Below, one piece after another: positions 1 through 11,090 of a stretch of DNA of 64,000 nt (positions within the stretch are counted from its first letter, which is position 1; each line of letters begins with the position of its first letter). A model generated the notes under the pieces. It had not been told where the DNA came from. It saw nothing but the letters and a program-made list of their open reading frames with translations, and did not search any database. A program made the position numbers and the translations under genes. The stretch is taken from assembly GCF_030936135.1 (NCBI RefSeq), contig NC_082596.1:1154155-1218154 (forward strand), read 5' to 3'. This DNA is from Gavia stellata. Taxonomy: Eukaryota; Chordata; Aves; Gaviiformes; Gaviidae.

Positions 1-669
1 CAGACACATTAAAGTTCATTTGCAGAGAGCTTTACTGTCGGAGCTTTGCAATGGGAAGAGGTTCTGTGTTTATTTGCCACAGTTTATTCATCCGTAAAAT
101 AAGAATATCCCCTACGGCATAGAAGACCATGAGAGACAGTCATAAAATCCTCTAGCTGAAGGTCAGAAATACGGTCTAGAGTCTCTCTGTGATGAAGACT
201 GCCTATGAGCTGAACCAAGGAGCACCACAGCTGAGGGACAAAGCCTTTGGTGATGAACAAAGCCAAGCCACGCTGTCCAGGTTCATGGGCCCTCCCAGAA
301 AGGTCAACTGTCATCGGATTTTCCCATCCTGCCCCATTCCACTCAAAGCTACAGCCTCCACAGTGGAACTGGGAAGGAACTGCCATCCTGACCTCAACCC
401 CTACCACCCCAAGCCTGGACGGCCTTGAACCAACAAGGGCAGGGAGTATTTGGGCAAAGACACCAAGTTGTGAATTAGCAGTTAGCGAGCTGAAACCCAG
501 GTACCTCCTCCCTCCTGAAAACTGTTTAAAGCAAGGTAAAGCAACGTCTCAGAGATTATCAGCTCCTAGCTGCGTCAGTCACAAGTCACCCAGACCTTAC
601 ACGGTGCGTCTTATCCCCCTTGCACAAACATCTATTCAACAGCCTCTCCACCCACCTTCATGGGGTCTG

Positions 670-835
670 GTGGAACATCTAAGACGTTGTAGAGCAGGAG
701 ATGGCTCCCGCTCTGAAGAACTGATGGCTTGAAAAGAGAAAGTCAAGAAAGCGGAGATAAACTAAGCAAAATGATTAACACGGTTGCAGCTATCGTGTCC
801 TCTGGGATTCTTGCCTTGGTAAATCCACCTGGTAA
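670..835 (-). repeat. Dispersed repeat, copy 1 (inverted relative to copy 2 at 6.4 kb)
   Basis: Its reverse complement aligns with 6366-6520. Both contain CTTCAGAGCGGGAGCCATCT, the following TCCTGCTCTACAACGTCTTAGATG, and GTTAATCATTTTGCTTAGTTTA. Identity by eye is about 80-90 percent. The GGGAGCCATCTCCTGCTCT phrase resembles a widespread 'gggcagggaccatctc' type repeat seen in sauropsid genomes. I cannot name the family. Confidence 0.7.
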
Positions 836-846
836 AGTCCACTCAC

Positions 847-888
847 CTTCACGGGGCCTGGGATGAGCCACAGCGTCCACTCAGAGCT
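847..888 (-). other. Candidate short coding exon
   Basis: A minus-strand 42-nt segment between CTTCAATTTACCAG and the strong donor GTGAAG/GTGAGTGG. It is open as SSEWTLWLIPGPVK, phase 0 in and out. It adjoins the repeated segment at 670-835, so the donor could be part of a dispersed repeat. Low confidence. Confidence 0.2.
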
Positions 889-1888
889 CTGGTAAATTGA
901 AGAGCTGAAGGATTGGGAACAACTCTGTCCCTTTGCAGATGGAATTGGACGAGGGACTTGGCCACTGACCTGCAGTGGAGTTTTGGCAAGGCAGGCACAT
1001 GCCGCCTTCCAGCTCCTTGACCCATTTCTAGCCCTGTTAGGATTGCTGCTGCCTTACTTACCTTTACGTTTCCCTCAGCAGCTTACAGTACAGCCACCAG
1101 AAGAAAACTATGCGACAGAACCCCAGAAATGCCACAAATAAATATGCTGTTCTTTGAGGGATATTTTTCAGTTTTTAATAGAGACATTTTCCAAGCAACG
1201 TTCTACAATCTTAAATTCAGCTGACAAATTCAAAACTCCCTGACATCTCTGTAATTAGCGGCAGACAGCTGACTTACACTTTGACAAACAGTGCTATATT
1301 TGCTCTGAACGGCTGTGTTCTGCATTGCTATTTAGTGTTATTCATTTTGAAGTACTATCCTTCACCCTGGAAGCTCAAGCCATGCAGACACCAAAAAGAT
1401 TCTGCACGGTGCAAGATGGGGTCAGCAGTTTGCAATTTCCTGATCTTTTATTTCAGATCTCCGAGCGTACGCAAGCGAGAGACAACAGGATCCAAACCTC
1501 TCCCTAACCGTTTACCATTGTCAAGCCGAGGACTGCTTCTCAAGCCGAAACCAGCTTCCCAGGAGGCATTTGATTGCAACAAGCCAGATTCTCCAGGGAG
1601 AAGAGCGGACTCTTGTTTAAGCACCTCTGTTTATCCTGGTGTACAATGCAGCCCCATTCACCAGGCAGTGGTGCGCTGATCGCCCCCTCCCTTCCCATTC
1701 ACAATTAAGAGGTACCGCATCATTTATATGACCTATTTCAACGCCAAAGCTGCATCTCAGTATTACAGCTGTATGCTATTAGCAGCTAGCCCTGATCTCG
1801 GTTTTAGACGTAACCGGGATGGGGTTACTTTCTCCGCCCCACTCCATGCGAATGTCACAGTGTCAGTGAAGGGAGGGATGTGGTGGGA

Positions 1889-2515
1889 TCATCAAATGGT
1901 TTGGGTTGGAAAGGACCTTTTTAGGTCATCTAGTCCAACCCCCCTGCCATGGGCAGGGACATCTCCCACTAGATCAGGTTGCTCAAAGCCGCATCCAACC
2001 TGACCTTGAACACTTCCAAGGATGGGCCATCCACAACTTCTCTGGGCAACCTGGTCCAGTATCTCACCACCCTCATTGGAAAGAACTTCTTCTTTATGTC
2101 CAACCCAACCCTAACCCCTTTTAGTTTAAAACTGTTTGCCCTGGTCCTGTCACTCCAGACCTGGGTAAAAAGTCCATCCCCATCTTTCTTAGAAGCCCAC
2201 TTTAAGTACTGGAAGGCTGCAAGAAGGTCTCCCCGGAGCCGTCTCTTCTCCAGGCTGAACAACCCCAACTCTCTCAGCCTTCCTCCACAGCAGAGCTGTT
2301 CCAGCCCCCTCATCATCTTCGTGTCCCTCCTCTGGCCCCGCTCCACCAGGTCTGTGTCTGCCTTGTGCTGGGGACCCCAGAGCTGGACGCAGTGCTCCGG
2401 GGGGTCTCAGCAGAGCGGAGTAGAGGGGCAAAATCCCCTCCCTCGACCTTCTGGCCACGCTGCTCTGGATGCAAATGCTCTATCCTACCACCTGGGTGAC
2501 AGCAGATAATAGCTG
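1889..2515 (-). mobile_element. CR1 LINE fragment, 3' part
   Basis: Begins with the reverse complement of the CR1 3' end (TTTGGGTTGGAAAGGACC, then CTAGTCCAACCCCCCTGCC). It runs back through the ORF2 C-terminal coding region, where frames shift between segments reading [20 protein letters not shown] and DGLFTQVWSDRTRAN. It is 5'-truncated near 2515 and carries frameshifts, so it is a dead copy. Confidence 0.9.
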
Positions 2516-3167
2516 GACCTCCATCTACCCGGGATATGTCACTAATGAATGAAACACTGGGAATCTCAGTGCTTGGTATTACTTGCAGAAACAACACAAG
2601 GCCAAGAACAGCAATAAATCAAAAATCTAGTGTTTTATTTCTATCAATACTTACTGACTAAATGTTCAGGGCCACGATGCCAATCCACTTAACTGTGAAC
2701 TAAAATATTAAAGCACAGCTGAGTCTGCACCTGAATCCTCGTGACCTTTCTCCCATCTATCCATTCATTTAGATCACTTAGAGCATTTCATACTTCTGCT
2801 TGATTGCCAGAGAAGATATTCACTGCGTAACCTAAGCTTTCAAATCCAAAGCACTGAGCACAGATTTGGGTCAGAGATATGCCAAACTTTCCTCTACTCT
2901 CCAGGCACAGCCATTACCCAGCTGGCCAGCAGCCATGTGAGTAACATGCATTTTCTTCCCATATGCAAACATAGGGTACTACTGGAAAAGTCCACCAGAA
3001 ATCATGGATTAATAGGAAAAAAAAGAAAACCAGGAAAAACAGATGAACTTTCTGATATGAGAGACACGGGGTATCAATGTAGAGATTCCCCCCACTTGCC
3101 AAATGTCAACTACAAAAGATGTGACTTGCTGGTGGCACAAATTTTCCCAGTCCAACTATGCCACTCA

Positions 3168-3330
3168 TCAAGCGGTTTGGGTTGGAAGGGACCTTCAAAG
3201 GTCATCCAGTCCAACCCACTGCCATGAGCAGGGACATCTCCAACCAGATCCGGTTGCTCAGAGCCCCGTCCAACCTGACCTGGAATGTTTCCAGGGATGG
3301 GGCATCTACCACCTCTCTGGGCCACTGAGA
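3168..3330 (-). mobile_element. CR1 LINE 3' fragment
   Basis: About 160 bp matching the CR1 3' end in reverse: GGTTTGGGTTGGAAGGGACC through CCATGAGCAGGGACATCTCC to CCACCTCTCTGGGC. No reading frame of significance remains. Confidence 0.9.
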
Positions 3331-6300
3331 CTTGCTGGATCAAAGAAAGGGTCAGAATTGCTTCCAAAACTTTTATATAATGATTTTAATGAAGACAATA
3401 AACATTCCCAAGAGTATTCAAAGAGCCGATCCATTTTTTGAGAAGATCAGGATTTTCTCAAAAGACTGAAAATATTCTCTAGCCACAGAGCCCATGAGTT
3501 TTCCTGATACATTCAGCACGCCTAAATCAACACACCTTAAAGGGATCTTGTTCCTGAACAAGCCTATGTCCTTGGTGTAACACGTTTGAACTCGGGCATT
3601 AAAAAAAAGTGTGGGCTCTTCTGAACAGCTTCTTCCCTTTTACATAATATTTACAGTGCAGGATTACAAGCGGGAGAGGTCAGAAAGCGCTGGACCACCC
3701 AAATGGAAATGATTTTATTCATGCCCTTTACATGACGTACTTCAGACTTTGGTGGTTGCAGAGCATCTTTCCCCGCAGAAGTTCTTAGGAAAAACTGTAT
3801 TCACAGGTGGCGTAGCCCTTGAGGAAAACAATCTTTTATTAACACCCATAACAAGCGCCAGTGAGTGTATCTTTTAAGTTTATTATGCAAAAATGCATCA
3901 TGCTCTGATACCACAGGGGTTAGGGTCTCCACAGCAGAGTTGACCAGTTTCATAATCTGATTTCCAATTTAGCAACAGGAATTAAACCCACACTGTATGC
4001 TAAGTGCGAAGAATCAGAAGGACAAAGAGTTGAAAGAAGTCCGGTTTTAGAGGAACCCAAACAGTAACTAAGCACTAGGGCTGAGGAACCCCAAGCTTTT
4101 TCTGCGGGTCAGCGTCACCTTCTTGCAGCAGAGCAAGCCCAGCCCAACCACCAGCAGCAGGGCTAGCAGGTTATCATTATATATATATAGATTTGTTCTC
4201 CGTACAGTGTTGTAAATACACACCCGGCTTTTTTTTTCTTCTGGATTTGCTGTTTCTAGATCCAAGGAAGCCTCAGCTTCGTTGAATGATACAAAGGGGG
4301 AGGAAATAGTGCCAGCCACGCTCCTGGCACACAGCCCACACCCTCCAGTTTCTTAGTGGTACATAACAGCATCTATTGTAGAATAGCTATACTGACATCA
4401 GGTTTAATATTGAGGCGAGATGCTTCCCTTCTAGATTAACAACGCCAGCAAGCAGCTCAGACCCTGCGCTAGCCAAGCGAGAAGATTTTCTAAAGACAGA
4501 ACTGTTCTCGGCACAACTGGGCGCTTTGGGTTGACCTCAGCATTCAAAGAAAGCAGCGACAACTGAGGCATTGCCCTGTCTAAAAGCAGGAATATCTCCT
4601 CAGCGGCACTCCTGACAACGCACCTCCAGTTGCGAGTGGCAGCTCCTCTGCTATTTCAACAGGTCCTGATGCTATCTGGGATTGAAATATCTACAGAGGG
4701 TTTGCGCGATCCTGACTCCTTTCTCCAGCTTTGGTCTGGCAGGGTGATTACAGGCATCTTGCAAACCCCTAATCCTTAAATGAACTCAACTCCAGTTTTC
4801 ATTTCCCGCAGAGCCTGGCGGGTGCCTCTCAAAGAGCGTTCCCTGCTACGGCAATCAGCAGAGGAGCCGGTTGTATCACATTGTGCCAGCAATGCCAAGA
4901 CGCGGACAAGCGCTCAGTAAAAAAAAAATAAATACGCTGATGCCATCAAGCTCTCGACTGCTCAACGCGCTCTGAAGCCAGGAATACAAAATGGAAGTGT
5001 CACTGCACGGTCTCACCCCTTGTGCGGGCAGGTGATTATCAAACCCAAAGCTGCCAGACTGGAACCTGGTTCCAGTCTTAACGAAGAGGCAGGGAGGGCT
5101 AAAGCAACCCCATCCCATTTTCTAGTGGCTCAGCAGGTCATTACTAGTCCAAGTACAGAAGCGTGGCGGTTTCAGCACTGCAGTAAGCCACAGACTTGTT
5201 TTGATGCGATAAATCCCTTGAAAGAAAGAAAAAACAACTTTGGCTGGGAACTAATCTTCTTTGATAAGAATCAGCGTGGGAACTGGAAGCTCCAGTAACA
5301 ACTAGTCGAAGTCTATTTATACAAGACATCCACACCAGAGATCTATAGGAGAACTGACATTTGAAAGTATGCACAGAGAAAATCTCTACTAATACACTCA
5401 TTTCAGTAAATGAAGATTTGGAGAACAGGGGTTCAGCAGTTTCACGAACCTCTGTCTAGAAACTGTTATCTCATACTATGTTTTTATCACTGAACTTTGG
5501 CTTTCGGATTATAACGATCTCTGCGACGGTGAGGCTAACATCCAATTATTTGGAAACAGGACGAGTTTTGCAGCCAAGCCCAGGTCTACGCACTGGGCGT
5601 CCATCCAAGGCTTTACCACGGGCTTGGGTGAACTCCAGGCACTCACTACTTCATCTTCCTCTCCACACCTGTAAAGCAATGACATCCACCCTCCCATCAC
5701 CCTTCAGGCACAGGCTCAAGTTGGAAACACAACTGATCAGGCTTTCCCATGAAAGCCAAAGGCAGAATATGATTAGCAGGAGCTGAAAGTCAGAACCCTC
5801 ATAGTAAGCTCATTTAGGAGACAGAAAACCAGCGAGACAGAGTATAAGCATCTTTGACCCAGTTGATTAGGCACAGGTTTGTAGGTTGACCATTAAAAAG
5901 GAAAAGCAGAGATCGGTTTGAGTTTCTACATGAAATAGTTGGGAGCTCGCTTCCAACACTTGGATTTTTTGCTGTGACCATAGAAGTGGAGCGAGAAATC
6001 CCCAACACCTTTCCAGCCAGCACATGCAGGACTACAGTCTTTAAGCTTGAGTCAGCATGTTCTCAACTCTAACCATGGCTTTATCCTCCTGCGTCTTTAA
6101 CACTCTAGGGACCTCCGTTCCCAGCACACACCATCTCCAGCCGCGCACCTGCCACGCACAACAGCGCGTGCCCTCGCTGCTGTCCTACACACTATCACAG
6201 AGCTTTCCGAAATGAGAAGAGCCACCCAGAAACTCCATCCAGTTGGACCAGCCACAAGAATTGCCTCAAGAGTCTTGCCTTTGACTTTAGAGAACTGCCT

Positions 6301-6365
6301 GCTGCTTTGGTTAGGCTTCTTCTGCCCACACTAATCCCTTTCTCCCATCATTTCTTCTTCCTTCA
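3331..6365. other. Unique non-coding sequence
   Basis: No repeat family or gene recognised. An 83-codon minus-strand frame at 4068-4319 has a hydrophobic run (LLALLLVVGLGLLCC) but no supporting splice or promoter signals. Confidence 0.5.
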
Positions 6366-6520
6366 GGTAGATTTATCAAGGCAAGCATCCCAGAGAACAC
6401 ACTAAGTACAACTGTGTTAATCATTTTGCTTAGTTTACCTCCACTTTTTTGACCCTCTTTATTCAAGCCGTAAGTTCTTCAGAGCGGGAGCCATCTCCTG
6501 CTCTACAACGTCTTAGATGT
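6366..6520 (+). repeat. Dispersed repeat, copy 2
   Basis: Partner of the inverted copy at 670-835, starting at CAGGTAGATTTATCAAGG and ending at GTCTTAGATG. A second copy in opposite orientation 5.5 kb away points to an interspersed repeat or a local inverted duplication. It has no coding capacity. Confidence 0.7.
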
Positions 6521-6869
6521 GCTACGCTGAACTCCGCACCCAGACACATCAATCGCCGACACAGTTAACAGCAGCTACCTTCCACTGCAGCTCTTTGAGT
6601 GTTATGAATAATAATTCAGATCATTCCTGAGGCAGACAATAATATTGCAGCTCTACTACCCGCAGCTCCACAATGTATTTCATTAGTCACTCAAAACATC
6701 ACCTGCCTCTGAGCCAATTACTTCAGTGTCAGTGTTCGCTTCATATCCCTGCTTGCAGCTCAGCACGCTTCAGGAGAATACTCAAATAGGTTCTTCAGTG
6801 TTAATTTTTTCCTTTTTAGAAGCAGATCACCTCCAATTAAGATACTGGACCAGACGAGGCAGAGTCATC

Positions 6870-7266
6870 CACTGAAGAGTTGAGAGAGTTGGGGTTGTTC
6901 AGCCTGGAGAAAAGGTGGCTCCGGGGAAACCTTCTTTCAATACTTAAAGGGGGCTCATAAAGAAGATAAGGACAGACTTTTTAGCAGGGCCTGTAGCGAT
7001 AGGACAAGGGGTAACGGTTTTAAACTAAAAAGAGGGGAGATTCAGACTAGATATAAGGAAGAAATTTATGATGAAGGTGGTGAGGCACTGGCCCAGGTTG
7101 CCCAGAGAGGTGGTAGATGCCCCATCCCTGGAAACATTCCAGCTCAGGTTGGACGGGGCTTTGAGGAACCTGATCGAGTTGGAGATGTCCCTGCTCATGG
7201 CAGGGGGTTGGACTGGATGACCTTCAAAGGTCCCTTCCCACCCAAACCATTTGATGGTTCTATACG
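6870..7266 (+). mobile_element. CR1 LINE 3' fragment
   Basis: Starts inside ORF2 (TTGGGGTTGTTCAGCCTGGA) and continues to the 3' terminus (GGTTGGACTGGATGACCTTC, then CCAAACCATTTGATGGTTCTA). It is about 400 bp, 5'-truncated, with several small indels. Confidence 0.9.
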
Positions 7267-9356
7267 TGACCCTTGGTACCTGGAACCTTTTGGGAATCCC
7301 CGGAGTTCAGCATCAGCTTTCAAGTGTAATTACTGAGTGCGCCAAACTGGTCTGGAAACGGATTTCCATCACCCAGATTTCTGAAACTCAGGACAGGACA
7401 GGATTTCCAGCAGTTTGATCAACAGGACCAAAAGGGCTGAAGGCAGCAATGGGATATGGGTGTGAGCAGGCTGCAGAAGGCAGCGATTCCCCCAACGGAC
7501 CACGCTTTGAAAAACGCGCTGACATATCCAAGCGGACATTACCTACAGCCCCATCCTTTGGGAACAAACACTGCCTTTGAACCACTTTTCTATTTAGAAG
7601 ACGACAGCAGCCCAGATGAGAGATGTTAGCTGTAGAGGGCTTTCAGTCTGGACGCCTCAGCTGAGCTTTCATACCACCCATGAGGGTTTGAGACCACTGC
7701 AAAGGACGGGCCGTTGGAGGAATTCTCTATTCAAAGAGAAGAGACGTTTATAAATTGCAAAGGTGATGCGTAACAACAACAGCCATTGTTTCTGAACACC
7801 TTTTGATTCTTTTCTACTCAAAAGTAGACAGAAGAATTTCCTTTTATGACACATAAGCATACCGGGTCCACAATCCGTTTTAAAAATTACCGAATTTTAG
7901 GCATTTTTGACAAGAGCTCCATACAGTCATAAATCAATTCCAGCTACTAATGATTCATCTTGCTATCCAGTAGCGACATCTTTGATGTTTCGTGATTCCC
8001 TATAAGCCTCACCACTCTTCTTCTCAGAAGCCGTAACTTTTTGATCAACAAATATATCAGAGGTGAGATCACGTGCTTCTGGGCACAGAAGCGCCCTCAG
8101 GTCTAAAATAAGAGTTGTATCTTTAAAGCCAAAAATACGTAAAAAGTCCTAGATAATTTCAGGAGTCTCCAGTATCAGGTAGGTGTTAAAAAAAGTGCTT
8201 CAGATTCCTAGTGTGCATTTAGGCTTTTAAACTTGAAGTAAGATCCTATTTTAGGCATATTTTGATTTGGTGTTTTGGCCAGGCATGAGAAGACAGAGGA
8301 ATCAGACCACTGAGATCCGGGTTCCCCTGCACGCTTTATTAGCGGTATTCATAATTCTCCCAAGCGAGGCTGGATCGAGCAGCTCCGCTGTATAAATTGC
8401 TGTTTATTTCCCCTGTTAAGTTATGAATACATAAACACTTATTCCACTCTGCCCTGATGCCGTGAATGGCAAGGGAGCTCCAAGGAATTAACAGGAAATG
8501 GGGTTTGGATTCAATAATAAAGCTCAAATAATCAAATATGAGTTATGCACCAACATTTACTGAGAACTTAAAATTACCCTAGACATTCCTAAGCAATTGC
8601 TATTGCAGTGCTGCAGCATTTTCATCCTTGCAACAGGAAAATAAGCTCTCTGCAGCGCTACGCTTTTCATCCTGTGTATGAAATGCTGCTTCTCCCTCAC
8701 GTGCTTCGCAGGTGCTTACCGTTGTATTTATGACCATCCATTCCCTGTATGTGCCTGGCGTTGAACAAGGACCTCAAATATCTCCGTACAGCCAAATAGA
8801 TTGTATCCAGGTCTCAAAACAGGAAAAAAAACAAGTGTTGTTGCATGACTGTGTCAAAACACTACAGGACCGAAATTTAGATTTTTTTTTGTAAATGTGG
8901 GCTTTTTTTTGGTCTGGGTTGGGTTTTTTTTTTTTGTTTGGTTGGGTTTTTTTCACAGTTTTTAAATATAGAATAATTAGGTAGGATGAAACGATTATGT
9001 AATTGTGAAAATTCGCTAACTGAACCTATAATGAAATAACTGAAGAAATGTAACATGACTATTGAAATGCCTAGATCTTTTAACTCTCTTCTTACCGTTC
9101 AACAACTGAACACAGCTTAAATAATTCTCTTATTTTAAAGCTAACTTCATTTTTAAGGTAGCCTTTTTTTACAATTATTTCTTCTTACCTTGACAGCTTC
9201 CAATTTTTTTGGATATCAGCTGTTGAGACGCGAGACCACTTCATCTCACCATAAGAAATTACACAGTAGTTCGCGGAGAGAATATATATATAGTGATAAA
9301 ACTATATTCCCAATTTAAAGGCACAACCAATGTTACAAGGTGACTACTGCACTCAC

Positions 9357-9392
9357 ATTTCCATTCTAGCAGATATTCAGCAGCTGCATCTC
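9357..9392 (-). other. Candidate short coding exon
   Basis: A minus-strand 36-nt segment with a good acceptor (TGTCCTTGTTTATAG) and donor (AAT followed by GTGAGT). With two leading bases it reads DAAAEYLLEWK and exits in phase 1. The peptide looks coding-like, but the exon is short and unsupported by neighbours. I do not know the protein. Confidence 0.25.
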
Positions 9393-10321
9393 CTATAAAC
9401 AAGGACAGCACCATCCTGTAAAGGAAGGCTGGAAGAAAAACCAAGCTGAAGCATGCCGCCGTTGCACGTGTGCTCAACATCAGCATCAACTGACATATAT
9501 ATCCATATATATCAGTATCAGCATCAACTTATAAATTTATGAAATGCCTAGGAAGGGGAAAGAAAGGAAGAAAATCATCCCCAAAATCCTGTTTCATCTC
9601 CCGGTAACTTTAGGATAAGAAAAATGGACCCTCTGAACACTTCACCACAGAGAAGTAGCAATCAAAGCCCTCAGACACATATACACCTGAGACAGTAAAT
9701 ATTTTTTCAACCCAAGCGATCCAGACATCTTTCTGGCTTGCACAGATCCTGAGGGTCACCCCTGGCTCGGTCTATTCTGGAAACTGTTAACTCAAGTATC
9801 CACGTGGCCTCTCAAACATGTTCATGTTCTTCACGGAAATGGAAAAGAGAAATAAAACTAAGAAATGCAAGACAGCAATTTGAGCACTAACTTGGGCGCC
9901 AGACAGATCTGGCACATCCAAATGATGGATTTCACGAGTGTGTTGGTGAAGATGGGATTCAGCCTGCTGGGCCAGAACAGCGGTCCTGCTAGCCCCGTAC
10001 TTTTCCAACGGTGGCATCAGGAGATTCTATTTAAGCACAGCTTGGTCACCATCTCCCTCCCCTTGTACTCCCCCCAGTCATCGCAAGGTTTGAGCGGACA
10101 TCCCTGCCTGTTCCCACAGTCTCTACATTAAAAAAAATAAATCCATTTTGAACCTCCTGGTACTGTCTGCCTCCACAACCTTCCGCAGCGATAAAGGTCT
10201 AGAAATGCACTACCCACTCTAAGAGAAGTCCTCTCACCCGTGCCAAACGCATCTCCTCCTAACTCATGTGAGGTTCCCCTGGTTCCAGTGCTGTGGGGCT
10301 TCGAGCAGCTCTGCATCCACC

Positions 10322-10485
10322 TTATAGAATCATTTAGGTTGGAAAAGACCTTTAAGATCATCAAGTCCAACCGTAAACCCAACCCTGCTAAGTCCACCAC
10401 TAAACCATGTCCCTAAGCGCCTCATCCACACGTCTTCTTTTAAATTCCTCCAGAGATGGTACCTTACCACCACCCTCCTGAGTCC
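10322..10485 (-). mobile_element. CR1 LINE 3' fragment
   Basis: Starts ATAGAATCATTTAGGTTGGA followed by AAAGACCTTTAAGATCATCA, the reversed 3' end of a CR1 subfamily also seen at 29.0 kb. It ends near CCTCCAGAGATGGTACC. Confidence 0.85.
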
Positions 10486-10914
10486 ACAAACATCCTATTC
10501 CCCCCACCTCCACTTACGGAGAAGTTGGGTGATGGAGCCCCAGCCTCTTCACAGCCCCTTAAGACAGCTGGCTTTACCCCCTTGATCGTTCTCTTCACCT
10601 TCCTCTTTACAGACGGATCTCTAGTAAGACGCTAAGAAAAGTGCTGTTTATTGTGTTAACATCCAATACTTAAATGCATCTATCTTGTATTTGATTTCTT
10701 CTCTAGTTCAGCTAGAAACTGAACGTCAGAAATAAATTTCAAACTCTTTCTACTGTGCAAAAGTCAGCTCCAGGTAATTCTTTTCAGTGGATGCACACAT
10801 GATGCACCAGGCACTTTCCAGAATACAGAACAGGAGAGCTCCTGCCCAGGTAAGATCAGTTTGAAGAGTTCATGCACCCAAAAAGTTGAGTCCTGCACCC
10901 AAGAAGAGCTTTTT

Positions 10915-11090
10915 CATGGAATGACAGAACCGTTGAGGTTAGCAGGCACCTCTGGAGATCACCTTGTCCAACCCACTGCTCACAGCAGGGTCAGCCACAG
11001 CCCAGGATTGTGTCCAGTTGGGTTCTGAACATCTCTAAGGATGGAGACTCCTTCACGGCCTCCCTGAATTATTCGTGAACACCTTCCACC
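10915..11090 (-). mobile_element. CR1 LINE 3' fragment, a different subfamily
   Basis: Contains GGCACCTCTGGAGATCACC and GTCCAACCCACTGCTCACAG, then GTTGGGTTCTGAACATCTCT and AAGGATGGAGACTCCTTCAC. This is the CR1 3' region of a subfamily with the CTCTGGAGATC variant, more diverged than its neighbours and therefore probably older. Confidence 0.75.

Larger units (their letters stand above)
1..1888. other. Unique non-coding sequence
   Basis: Apart from the dispersed repeat at 670-835 and a weak exon candidate at 847-888, nothing convincing is seen. A minus-strand stretch ending at a TAA at 1064-1066 reads hydrophobically (FVAFLGFCRIVFFWWLYCKL), but it lacks a clear splice acceptor and is not called. 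Confidence 0.5.

Noticed and set aside
4068..4319. 83-codon minus-strand frame with a hydrophobic C-terminal segment
   Set aside because: No signal peptide, promoter or splice support, and open frames of this length are expected by chance.
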